Shown here: positions 42,640-51,276 of the stretch, in pieces | How the letters are laid out: each line of letters starts with the position of its first letter | How positions within the stretch are numbered: position 1 is the stretch's first letter | Source: Ilyomonas sp965277535 | Lineage (GTDB): Bacteria > Bacteroidota > Bacteroidia > Chitinophagales > Chitinophagaceae | Length of the DNA: 64,000 nucleotides | Reading direction: 5' to 3' | Assembly: GCA_965277535.1 (NCBI GenBank) | Contig: OZ255825.1 | Coordinates: forward strand, 1,984,001 to 2,048,000 | Translations under genes and position numbers: made by a program | The notes under the pieces: model-generated | Seen by the model: the letters and a program-made list of their open reading frames with translations, nothing else | The model's database searches: none | Told to the model about the DNA's origin: nothing

Positions 42640-44091
42640 TCAGTATCCACCTCTTTTTTGTTTTAAATCGCTTTCAATCTCTACTTCCATTTTCTTGTTG
42701 ATTTGATAGAAAAACAACAAAGCTGCACCCATCAAAAACGGAATGGATGGATACACACTTACCAGCATCTTAGTGCCCTGGATGGCTTGTGCAGACTGGG
42801 TTTCAGCATTCGGTATGTAATGATACAACCCCAATATCCAGGTAAGGATGGCACTGCCAATGCTCAGCCCGGCTTTCAATCCAACCATCATGGCAGAGAA
42901 AATAATTGCTGTTGCCCGGCGGTTGTTTTTCCATTCGCTGTAATCGGCAACATCGGCAATCATCGCCCATAATAAGGGTATGGTAAGACCATAAAAAAAG
43001 CCATGCAATATTTGCGATGCGAACATCAATCCAACGCTTTGCGGCGGATAAAGAACAAAAGCAAAAATGAATAACGTTGAGATAAAAAGACAAATGCCAT
43101 ACACATCGCGCTTGCCCCATTTATCAGCAAAGCGTTTGGAAAACGTAATGCCTATAATCATGAAAATAATGCCACCAGCATTGAACAAGCCAAAGCCTGC
43201 GGAAACCGGATCTTCACCAAAAAAATTGAGACCGATAGCGGTAAGAAAATGTACGATGGGCGTGATGAAAACGGTGAGGCTTTGCTTATCTACATAATTG
43301 TTGAAATAGTAAACGTAAGAGCCGCCTTTCATGGCAAGTGTGATGAACACAAGCGTGGTTAGCACCAGCATGATGAGCCAGGGTTTGTTTTTGCTCAAAT
43401 CACTGATGTCTTCCCGCAAACTTGACTTTTGTTCAGGCTTTGGAACGATGCGTTCTTTGGTGGTGAAGAATGTTATAAGCAGCATAACCGTGCCGATGAT
43501 GGCAAGCCATGTCATCACTTTTTCAATGCCTACGGACTTGTCGCCATGACCAGCCGATTCGATGATCGCCAGCATAAAAACCTGCACAAAAAATTGTGCG
43601 AACATCACAGCAACAAAACGATAAGAAGACAAGCTGTTTCGTTCCTTCATGTCGCCGGTAATAACGCCGCTCAGGGCAGAGTAAGGCAGGTTGTTGGCAG
43701 CATACAACAACAACAATAACGAGTAGGTAATTACGGCATAAATCACTTTGCCTTTGTAAGCAAAATGTGGCGTGCTAAAGGCAAGCAAAGCCACCACACC
43801 AAGCGGAACAGCAGTAAACAATATCCAGGGACGAAACTTACCCCAGCGCGAATGTGTTCTATCTGCAAGCGCACCAATAATTGGGTTAAAACCAAACGCA
43901 GCGATAAGCCCAACCGTAAGGATGATGACGGAAGCGTGTTCGGTTTTGAGTCCATAAATATCTGTATAAAAAAAAGCGAGATAGGTAACCAATGTTTGAA
44001 ACACAAGGTTGGCAGCAAGGTCGCCTAAACTGTAACCTACTTTTTCGAATACTGATAATTTTTGTGAAGTTGCAATCGTATTTGAGTTCAT
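42640..44091 (-). CDS. GPH-family oligosaccharide:cation symporter (MFS)
   Basis: The 483-residue protein has twelve predicted membrane helices and GPH/MelB-type signatures: GYSLGDLAANLVFQTLVTYL, FNPIIGALADRTHSRWGKFR (the DRTxSRWGKFRPW loop) and, in the second half, ISSADV-like MIADVADYSEWKNNRRATAI. GPH transporters import glycosides, pentosides or hexuronides with sodium or protons. In this operon the cargo is probably xylo-oligosaccharide or aldouronate. This lies downstream of GH10 and upstream of a cytoplasmic GH43. Confidence 0.92.
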   Translation of the reverse strand: MNSNTIATSQKLSVFEKVGYSLGDLAANLVFQTLVTYLAFFYTDIYGLKTEHASVIILTVGLIAAFGFNPIIGALADRTHSRWGKFRPWILFTAVPLGVVALLAFSTPHFAYKGKVIYAVITYSLLLLLYAANNLPYSALSGVITGDMKERNSLSSYRFVAVMFAQFFVQVFMLAIIESAGHGDKSVGIEKVMTWLAIIGTVMLLITFFTTKERIVPKPEQKSSLREDISDLSKNKPWLIMLVLTTLVFITLAMKGGSYVYYFNNYVDKQSLTVFITPIVHFLTAIGLNFFGEDPVSAGFGLFNAGGIIFMIIGITFSKRFADKWGKRDVYGICLFISTLFIFAFVLYPPQSVGLMFASQILHGFFYGLTIPLLWAMIADVADYSEWKNNRRATAIIFSAMMVGLKAGLSIGSAILTWILGLYHYIPNAETQSAQAIQGTKMLVSVYPSIPFLMGAALLFFYQINKKMEVEIESDLKQKRGGY

Positions 44092-44124
44092 GTGTAAAGT
44101 TTGTTTTTGCCCGTTTTATCATTT

Positions 44125-44305
44125 CGTCGGGTGGAGACACCCGCCGATAGAGAAAGTTTGTTTTTGCCTCTTTTATTTGGATGATGCACTACTGATTATC
44201 TTGTTTCTGTTTCGTCGGGTGCGGACACCCGCCGATAGAGGCGCTACCGGATGGCAGGAACAACCGCCGATAAAAAAGCCTACCGGATGGTGTCCGCACC
44301 ATCCG
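44125..44305. repeat. Cluster of REP-like hairpins
   Basis: The 218-base gap between the transporter and xylanase genes holds three related hairpins: TCGGGTGGAGACACCCGCCGA (44128 region; stem CGGGTG), TCGGGTGCGGACACCCGCCGA (44217 region) and a larger GGATGGTGTCCGCACCATCC near 44286-44305. Each is followed by GCCGATAG or GCCGATAAA. A related hairpin, GGCGTGTGGGGACACGCC, followed by GATAGAA, is at 52864. Two copies of the 11-mer (44100, 44157) flank the first hairpin. The GGTG-NNN-CACC core with a CCGATAGA tail is characteristic of REP elements. Confidence 0.7.
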
Positions 44306-44309
44306 GAAT

Positions 44310-45434
44310 TTATTTTGCCGATGCCGTTTGAATAACACTGTAAAACGCGGGTTTGGGATTGAAATTTCTATCGAACAACAAAGGATAATTGGTTCTGCCG
44401 CGAATCGGAAAACCATTCAACCAGGATTGCCCGTCGTTTACACCCCAAAACGTTACACGGCTGACGTTCTTCTTATATGTCAAAAACAGTTTGAACAATT
44501 GCGCATAAGAATTGGCCAGTGTTTGCTGCACTGAATCGGGCAAACCTTTGGTGTATGGATTCATGGTAGAATCGCCCTTGGCGGTAGCACTTACATCCGC
44601 CGTGATTTTGTCCCACGGATTTGGTAAAACACTTAAATCCAACTCGGTAAACATCACTTCAACGCCTAATGCTGAAAACTCTTTTATGCTTTGTTCAATG
44701 TCGTTATAAGGAACATTGGCTATGTTCCAGTGGCCTTGTATGCCAACGCCATCAATGCGCACACCGGCAGCTTGTATTTTTTTAATGATAGCAATAGCGC
44801 CCGCCCTTTTGGCTGGTTGTTCAATGTTGTAATCGTTATAATAAAGCCTGGAATGAGGCGATGCTTTTTGCGCGAGGCGAAACGCTTCAACGATGTAATC
44901 ATCACCCAGTTTGTCTAAGAAAATGGATTTGCGCAATGTGCCGTCTTCATTGAGCGCTTCATTCACCACATCCCAGGAATATACTTTGCCATCGTAACGT
45001 TTGGCAACCGTGTTGATATGGTTTTCAAAATATTGCTTCACTGAATCTGCACTTTGCATGTGGTACATGAAACGGGGCAACTGGCTATGCCAGATTAAAT
45101 TGTGCGCATTCACTTTGATGTTGTTTTTGGCTGCAAAAAGTACTAATTGATCCGCCATATCAAAGTTGTAGGAATCCCAGCCCGGATGAATGATTTCAGC
45201 CTTCATTATATTCTCCGGCGTTACAGCATTGAACTGTTGTTTGATGATTCTGTCGGCTGCGGTATCTCTTCCTTCAATTTGCCGTTCATCTATGGCAGTG
45301 CCGATAAGAAAATCATTTTTAAATGCTTCTTTCAAAGAAGGAATCGCCCGCGCTGATGGTGCCTGTCGCACAGTTCTGCAGGCGCCAAATAGCAATGCAA
45401 ACAAGAGAAGAACAGGTGAAAATTTTGTAAGCAT
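44310..45434 (-). CDS. xynA: GH10 endo-1,4-beta-xylanase, lipoprotein
   Basis: The 374-residue protein has a lipoprotein signal (FSPVLLLFALLFGAC, Cys19) and a complete GH10 TIM barrel. The acid/base Glu159 is in YSWDVVNEALNED, the nucleophile Glu264 in VEVMFTELDLSVL. Other conserved stretches are NAVTPENIMKAE, NAHNLIWHSQLP and GIQGHWNIANVP. It cleaves the beta-1,4-xylan backbone at the cell surface or in the periplasm. It starts three bases after the GH115 stop, so the two are one transcription unit. There is no carbohydrate-binding module. Confidence 0.95.
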   Translation of the reverse strand: MLTKFSPVLLLFALLFGACRTVRQAPSARAIPSLKEAFKNDFLIGTAIDERQIEGRDTAADRIIKQQFNAVTPENIMKAEIIHPGWDSYNFDMADQLVLFAAKNNIKVNAHNLIWHSQLPRFMYHMQSADSVKQYFENHINTVAKRYDGKVYSWDVVNEALNEDGTLRKSIFLDKLGDDYIVEAFRLAQKASPHSRLYYNDYNIEQPAKRAGAIAIIKKIQAAGVRIDGVGIQGHWNIANVPYNDIEQSIKEFSALGVEVMFTELDLSVLPNPWDKITADVSATAKGDSTMNPYTKGLPDSVQQTLANSYAQLFKLFLTYKKNVSRVTFWGVNDGQSWLNGFPIRGRTNYPLLFDRNFNPKPAFYSVIQTASAK

Positions 45435-45437
45435 GTA

Positions 45438-48026
45438 TCAATTGTTTTTTGTTTGTAAAATTGTTTCCTGCGGACCGAGATAAGATGGCTGCAACTCACC
45501 AAAATAAAGTACCAATTTTTGTAAAACAACACCCGGACTTATCATCCAATACCTGATGGTATGTTTTCCTTTTTTATTGATGGTATGATCGGTGGTTTGT
45601 ATATTGATATTATTGGCAACCCACTCGCTCCATTTCTTTACATCATGGTCATCTTTATTGATGGAAATGATTTGTGGCGGTTCATTATCTACTGAAACCG
45701 CATATTGGAGGCCTGTTGAATCGCCATAGAAATTAAGCGTTGGCGAGAAGTAAGCATTTAGTTTACATGAACCGGAATCATAAGTATAAAATTGATACTC
45801 GAGTTGCGGTGTGTTTACACCAATATTTTTGATGGATTCAGTAACGGGAAATGTAGTAATACCATCGCCATCACGACCAATGTTTGGGATGATTTTCCAC
45901 TGAATATCTGCGGTATTTGTTTTTGCCGAAAAATGAGAAGCTTCGATAGAAACATAACCATCCTTTTCATAAAACAAATTCTTCTGAAATCCTTTGGGAA
46001 TAAGGCTTTCAGCCGTTTTGGAAACACCGTTTGGTTTTGCCTCTTTTTTAGTTGTAGCACTTTGCGAAACATAGATGACTTCAGGCATCGTTTGCTTTTC
46101 AGGTTGTTGCCAGTAAGTGTAACCAATGTGTGTTTGATCCATCATGTGGTTCCATTTGCCATCATGTAAATGGTTGTAGGTTGCAGAAATAAGGGAATCA
46201 TTTATATAGAATGCTTTGGCTTCATCCGCGTATTGATTTGCCAGCGAATTGCTTTGTTTTGCGTAGTAATGATTCCAGGCAACGGCTGTATATAAGTTTT
46301 GAAGATTGGCAAAGGCTTCCACAGGATGCAGTACCAGTTCATAAAAAGCATCTTTGTATTCGGCCGACAATGCTGTGTTTATTGTTGATGCCTTTTTCAA
46401 CAAGTTGTTCCAATCAGCCGTTACGCGGGCCGCTTCATTATAGTGTTCAATGCTGAACGTATTGGCATCGAGCAATTCAGGTTTTCTTCTCGATGCATAC
46501 TGTGCATATTTGCGGAGCACCTCACCTATTTCTTTTGCATAAGTATCACTAAATTGTTCTCTTGCCCATTGCGTATAATACTCATCTAAATTGTCTGCCT
46601 TCCACCTATTTACATTCCATGCATAATCTAAAAAGAAAGAGATAGGAAACTCCATTGGTTTCAGGTCGCCCACATTGACTATCCAGATATCTTTTACACC
46701 ATATTCATAAGCCAGGTGCATTTGCTCCCACACTCTTGCAATGTTATTCGTGTTGATCCATTTGTAATTTCTCGGGTCGCCCACATAATCAAAATGATAA
46801 TAAATGCCATAGCCACCAGCGCGCGGTTTGTTAGTCAGTTTTGGCAACCTGCGAATGTTGCCCCAGTTGTCATCACACAACAAAAGGGTAACATCATCGG
46901 GCACCCGCATTCCTTTATCGTAATAATCCTGCACTTCTTTATACAAAGCCCAGAGCTGCGGCGTTTCAGCAGCAGGCTTGCCCGTAACATCTTCAATGAT
47001 TTTGCGTTGGTCTGCCACAATTTTTTCCAGCAGATTAATCGCAGTACCCTGCGTCATGGGTTCATCACCATCGCCACGCATACCAATAGTGACAATGCTT
47101 TCGTGATGATCCATGTTTTCAATCCCTTTCTTCCAGAATGAATCAAGCACCGTTTTATTACTGTCATAATTCCATTGCCCTTTGCCATAACGCTTCCATT
47201 CCGTTTGTGCGCGCAACATCGGTTCGTGGTGCGATGTGCCCATTACAATACCCCATTTGTTAGCGAGAATGGGGTTGAGTGTGTCATCATCATTAAACGC
47301 ATTGCCCCACATGGCAGGCCACAGGTAATTGGCTTTTAAGCGAAGCAGCAATTCAAACACATGTTCATATACTAAATGATTGACGCCGCCGAATTTTTCT
47401 TTTGTCCATCCGCTGAAAGCAGGCGCTTCATCGTTGATAAAAATGCCACGGTATTTTACAGAAGGAGATGCGTAGTTGTAAATGCCGTTTTTTATATATA
47501 CTTCATTCTTCTTTTTTGGGGGAACATCTGCCCACCAATACCAGGGCGATACACCGATTTGTTCTGATAAAGTAAATGTGCCGTAAGCCGCGCCACGCTT
47601 GTCGTTGCCAACAATCACCAACGCGTTGTCAATGCCTTTTATAGGCTTGTTTATCGTTTGTAATGTGAAAGCTTCCCATCTGCCTTTTACGCTGTCAACA
47701 TTGAGTTGTTTTGTTTTGATTAATTCATCAACAATGGCAGAGCCGTTGATCGTTCCAATGATGATAATATTGTTTGTTGATGAGGAAAGCGATGAAACAA
47801 TTTCGGGCTTTTTCCCGGTAATCATTTCGATATCCTTTTGCAATAGAGAAGCTGCTTTGTGCACGAGCCAGTCGTCATTGCTATCCACATAGATGGAAGT
47901 GGTTTCAGATGAGGTAACAACCGGAAATGCGTTGCTTTGTTTTTGTGCAAAAACAAAGCGCTGTGCATGCAATGCCTGCGACATTGCCATTACAAGGATG
48001 ATGAGAAACAACGCTTTTGGTTTCAT
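45438..48026 (-). CDS. GH115 alpha-glucuronidase (xylan)
   Basis: The ATG at 48026 gives 862 residues with a signal peptide (KALFLIILVMAMSQALHAQ). GH115 blocks are seen: GAAYGTFTLSEQIGVSPWYW, NDEAPAFSGWTKEKFGGVNH, LWPAMWGNAFNDDDTLNPIL, VTIGMRGDGDEPMTQG, LLCDDNWGNIRRLP and VNVGDLKPMEFPISFFLDYA. The length matches the four-domain GH115 architecture. GH115 enzymes remove (4-O-methyl)glucuronic acid from internal positions of glucuronoxylan. It precedes GH10 by three bases and follows the SDR gene by 17 bases. The open frame extends upstream into the SDR gene, but that stretch is not a signal peptide. Confidence 0.95.
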   Translation of the reverse strand: MKPKALFLIILVMAMSQALHAQRFVFAQKQSNAFPVVTSSETTSIYVDSNDDWLVHKAASLLQKDIEMITGKKPEIVSSLSSSTNNIIIIGTINGSAIVDELIKTKQLNVDSVKGRWEAFTLQTINKPIKGIDNALVIVGNDKRGAAYGTFTLSEQIGVSPWYWWADVPPKKKNEVYIKNGIYNYASPSVKYRGIFINDEAPAFSGWTKEKFGGVNHLVYEHVFELLLRLKANYLWPAMWGNAFNDDDTLNPILANKWGIVMGTSHHEPMLRAQTEWKRYGKGQWNYDSNKTVLDSFWKKGIENMDHHESIVTIGMRGDGDEPMTQGTAINLLEKIVADQRKIIEDVTGKPAAETPQLWALYKEVQDYYDKGMRVPDDVTLLLCDDNWGNIRRLPKLTNKPRAGGYGIYYHFDYVGDPRNYKWINTNNIARVWEQMHLAYEYGVKDIWIVNVGDLKPMEFPISFFLDYAWNVNRWKADNLDEYYTQWAREQFSDTYAKEIGEVLRKYAQYASRRKPELLDANTFSIEHYNEAARVTADWNNLLKKASTINTALSAEYKDAFYELVLHPVEAFANLQNLYTAVAWNHYYAKQSNSLANQYADEAKAFYINDSLISATYNHLHDGKWNHMMDQTHIGYTYWQQPEKQTMPEVIYVSQSATTKKEAKPNGVSKTAESLIPKGFQKNLFYEKDGYVSIEASHFSAKTNTADIQWKIIPNIGRDGDGITTFPVTESIKNIGVNTPQLEYQFYTYDSGSCKLNAYFSPTLNFYGDSTGLQYAVSVDNEPPQIISINKDDHDVKKWSEWVANNINIQTTDHTINKKGKHTIRYWMISPGVVLQKLVLYFGELQPSYLGPQETILQTKNN

Positions 48027-48042
48027 GCAAAAAATTATTTTA

Positions 48043-48783
48043 TCAAAATCCAATGGAATTGCCGCCATCAACAGGCAATACAACGCCGGTGATGTATTTG
48101 GATGCATCGGAAGCCAGAAACAAAGCCGCTTCACCAATATCGGCAGGTTCTCCCAAATATCCCATTGGTGTTCTGCCCATTACTTTTTCTTTTCTTTCCG
48201 GATCGTTGTTCAGTGCTTTTGCGCTCATATCGGTTGCAATAAATCCGGGTGCTATACAATTGACACGAATGCCTTTGGGTGAAAGCTCGGTTGCCATTGC
48301 TCTTGTCATTCCTTCAACCGCTGCTTTCGAAGCAGTGTATGCAATTACTTTGGGCAAACCATATTGCGAAGCCATTGAACTAATATTGATGATGCTTCCC
48401 TTCACGTTCTTTTCCAACATGTGCTTCACTACTTCTCTTGGGATGGCGAATACAGAATTTACGTTGTTAAGCAATATTTTTTGAAACTCTTCATCGCTCA
48501 CCTCAGTAAATTCTTTTTTTAAATTGATACCCGCATTGTTTACCACAATATCTATTTGCTGAAACCTATTACACAACTCCTCCACAAGTTTTGGAATGCC
48601 TGCCAATTCATTCAAATCGTAGCGTACTGCTTCGCATAATGTGCCCAATTGTTCTTTAGCAGCTGCTAATTTATTTTCATTCCTTCCAATAACGATGACG
48701 CGAATTTTATTTCGTACAAATGTGTCTGCTATCGCTAATCCAATACCCGACGCCCCTCCCGTTAAAATTGCAGTTTTACTCAT
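48043..48783 (-). CDS. SDR-family oxidoreductase
   Basis: The 246-residue classical short-chain dehydrogenase has the cofactor motif TGGASGIG (residues 8-15), NNAG, the catalytic Ser in INISSMASQYG, and the YTASKAA motif. The tail PVDGGNSIGF is typical of 3-oxoacyl-ACP-reductase/KduD-like members. In first position of a glucuronoxylan operon it may oxidise or reduce a sugar acid or ketose from glucuronate or xylose. The substrate is an inference from context. A LacI-type operator lies in its upstream region. Confidence 0.88.
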   Translation of the reverse strand: MSKTAILTGGASGIGLAIADTFVRNKIRVIVIGRNENKLAAAKEQLGTLCEAVRYDLNELAGIPKLVEELCNRFQQIDIVVNNAGINLKKEFTEVSDEEFQKILLNNVNSVFAIPREVVKHMLEKNVKGSIINISSMASQYGLPKVIAYTASKAAVEGMTRAMATELSPKGIRVNCIAPGFIATDMSAKALNNDPERKEKVMGRTPMGYLGEPADIGEAALFLASDASKYITGVVLPVDGGNSIGF

Positions 48784-48972
48784 TGTGTAATTTTTACGAA
48801 TAAGCTTATAAATTGCATTCTGTTGATACTGATTTACTCATGCTTATTTAAATAAGTCGGCAAGCACTTGCTGTCTTATGCAGAATGTAAAAGTTATATA
48901 GTTCATTGCAGGCAATCTATATAGCACTATTCTTTTGTTCAGTAAAAACAAAGGCAATGTTATTAAAATAAT

Positions 48973-48986
48973 TGCAACCGATTGCA
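48973..48986. promoter_or_regulatory. LacI-type operator TGCAACCGATTGCA
   Basis: This 14-base near-palindrome (TGCAA-NNNN-TTGCA) lies in the divergent spacer, 190 bases before the SDR start and 95 bases before the secreted protein start. It is nearly identical to sites at 51004, 56185 and 56319. Confidence 0.7.
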
Positions 48987-49080
48987 TAAAATATTATTTT
49001 TACTTTTTTAAAACGACTATTGCTTGTAGCACCCCGTTTGTTTTTGCGGAAATTTTTCAACTGCTAATCGAAAAAATGAT

Positions 49081-50949
49081 ATGAAACCAATCGCTGTTGC
49101 TCTGTTACTATTACTATACCATTACAGTTATGCGCAACACTATCACAATTTTAAAGTGGCTGTGTATTGTCGCGCTTATGAGGTTCGCCAAATGGGCGAT
49201 ACCAACTATTATCTGAAACCCTTGTGGAATGAAATATCTAGACAATTAAAAGTTGATAAAGTGTATCTTGAAACGCATCGCGATTTGATTATCGTCAACC
49301 AGGATACCTTAAACATTGCCAAGAAATTTTTCAAAGACAGAGGTATCGAAATTGCCGGTGGCATTACCTTAACCATCAGCGAACCCAACCGCTTTCAAAC
49401 CTTTTGCTACAGCAATCCTGATGACAGGAAGAAAGTAAAAGAGTTGAGTGAATACACAGCAAAAAATTTTGATGAATTTATTCTGGATGATTTCTTTTTT
49501 ACCAATTGCAAAGATGATGGTGCGATCAAAGACAAAGGAGACAAAAGCTGGACGCAGTACAGGTTAGCGCTGATGACAGACGCTGCCAAAACATTAATAG
49601 TTGGTCCTGCAAAAAGGGTAAATCCAAAAGTGAAAGTAGTAGTGAAATATCCCAACTGGTATGAACATTTTGCAGGTATGGGTTTTAATCTCGAGACAGA
49701 GCCTAAAATATTTGATGGCGTTTATACCGGCACCGAAACAAGAGATGCGGTATTATCCGCACAGCATCTGCAGCCTTATCTCGGTTATAACATCATTCGT
49801 TATTATGAAAACATAGCACCCGGCAGAAATGGTGGTGGATGGGTGGATCCGTATGGCAGCAACTATTCCGACCGTTACGCAGAGCAGCTTTGGATCACTT
49901 TATTTGCAAAAGCAAAAGAACAAACTTTGTTCGATTTTCGAAGTATCGCAAGGCCAATCTACGCAACAGACCGCGCACCGTGGCAGGGACAGCAAACCAG
50001 CTTTGATTTTGATGCTATGATGCAGCCACAGAACTATAATGGCGGCGCTCCATCAAAGCCAACAACCATTGCAAGAGTGGCGGGTTATACGTTTGAAAAA
50101 GTAGATGCTTTTTTAGGAAAACTTGGCAATCCAATTGGTATCAAAAGTTATAAGCCATATCATTCCATTGGTGAAGATTTTTTGCAGAATTATTTAGGTA
50201 TGATCGGCTTGCCCATGAATATGGAACCCGAATTTCCTTCTGCCGACAGCCTTATTTTGTTAACGGAAGAAGCCAAATTTGATACGAAGATTGTTGATAA
50301 AATAAAGAAGCAATTAACCGATGGAAAATCGGTTGTGATAACATCTGGCTTACTACATGCGATACAAGACAAACTGGCTGATATCGTTGAACTGCGCTAC
50401 ACAGATCGCAAGGCAATTGTACAGGATTATACTGCCGGCACCTTTGGATTAATACACACTGACAAACCGGTTTTGATTCCGCAAATACAATACATAACTA
50501 ACGACTCATGGGAAATTGTTTCGGGTATCAGTGGCGATAATGGCTTTCCGATTTTGCACGATGCAGCCTATTCAAAAGGTCATTTGTATGTGCTGACAAT
50601 CCCGGATAATTTTTCTGATTTGTACAATTTTCCTGCAGAAGCTTTGAATAAAATAAGACAGGTATTGTGTAGTCAACTGAAGGTGCAAATAGAAGGTCCA
50701 TCCAAAATCAGTTTGTATGTTTATGACAACAATACCTTCATTGTTGAATCTTTTTTAGATACGGAACAAATTGCAAAAGCTGTTACGCCACCCACTTTCA
50801 ATGCGATTACAGATTTCAATACCAACGAAGAAATCAGGGGCGAATCGCGTAAGCCCGGATTTAGTTATATAGAGAAGAACCAAACTGCAAAGAATGTGTA
50901 TTCGTTTACAATAAAGCCACATTCGTTTAGAATATTCAGGATGCATTGA
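49081..50949 (+). CDS. Secreted protein, putative glycosidase-like TIM barrel
   Basis: The 622-residue protein has a signal peptide (MKPIAVALLLLLYHYSYAQ). Its N-terminal 370 residues look like a TIM barrel: FKVAVYCRAYEV, VYLETHRDLIIVN, IEIAGGITLTIS, FDEFILDDFFFTNCKDD, KVVVKYPNWYEHF and IIRYYENIAPGRNGGG. The acidic cluster DDFFFTNCKDD at the end of a strand is where catalytic residues could lie. The C-terminal 250 residues resemble the trimming and sandwich domains of glycoside hydrolases (SLYVYDNNTFIVESFLD, TIKPHSFRIFRM). I do not recognise a CAZy family. It is divergent from the xylan operon and shares its operator. Confidence 0.65.
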   Translation: MKPIAVALLLLLYHYSYAQHYHNFKVAVYCRAYEVRQMGDTNYYLKPLWNEISRQLKVDKVYLETHRDLIIVNQDTLNIAKKFFKDRGIEIAGGITLTISEPNRFQTFCYSNPDDRKKVKELSEYTAKNFDEFILDDFFFTNCKDDGAIKDKGDKSWTQYRLALMTDAAKTLIVGPAKRVNPKVKVVVKYPNWYEHFAGMGFNLETEPKIFDGVYTGTETRDAVLSAQHLQPYLGYNIIRYYENIAPGRNGGGWVDPYGSNYSDRYAEQLWITLFAKAKEQTLFDFRSIARPIYATDRAPWQGQQTSFDFDAMMQPQNYNGGAPSKPTTIARVAGYTFEKVDAFLGKLGNPIGIKSYKPYHSIGEDFLQNYLGMIGLPMNMEPEFPSADSLILLTEEAKFDTKIVDKIKKQLTDGKSVVITSGLLHAIQDKLADIVELRYTDRKAIVQDYTAGTFGLIHTDKPVLIPQIQYITNDSWEIVSGISGDNGFPILHDAAYSKGHLYVLTIPDNFSDLYNFPAEALNKIRQVLCSQLKVQIEGPSKISLYVYDNNTFIVESFLDTEQIAKAVTPPTFNAITDFNTNEEIRGESRKPGFSYIEKNQTAKNVYSFTIKPHSFRIFRMH

Positions 50950-51003
50950 AAGAAAAATTGAATTGAATAGAACCCGAAAAGGGAGAATTTTGGAAAAAAT
51001 AAA

Positions 51004-51017
51004 CGCAATCGGTTGCA
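51004..51017. promoter_or_regulatory. LacI-type operator CGCAATCGGTTGCA
   Basis: This is the reverse complement of the 48973 site with one change. It lies 260 bases before the GH43 start and 55 bases after the preceding stop. Confidence 0.65.
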
Positions 51018-51098
51018 TTTATTTAAAAATCGCTTATTTTAGCCTGTAAGATTCCGAGCCTTACATTGCGTTGAATCCTGAAAAAATGGCGGGTAATC

Positions 51099-51181
51099 TT
51101 CACCGCAGAGAAAGGAGGTTACAGAGGTTGCACAGAGGTATTCTCAGCGCAAACTCCGGTTTCTCCTTTCTCTGCGGTGAA
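51099..51181. repeat. Perfect 19-base inverted repeat in the GH43 leader
   Basis: Arms TTCACCGCAGAGAAAGGAG (51099-51117) and their complement (51163-51181) enclose 45 bases. The arm sequence belongs to the CCGCAGAG/CACAGAGG repeats also seen near 8275. It lies between the operator and the gene. Confidence 0.7.
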
Positions 51182-51276
51182 AGAAAAAGATCTTCCGTTG
51201 CATCAAAAAATCAGGCAAAACCAAATTGAACACACTATCATCATCACATTACTTTCTTACACCGAAAGCATACTAT

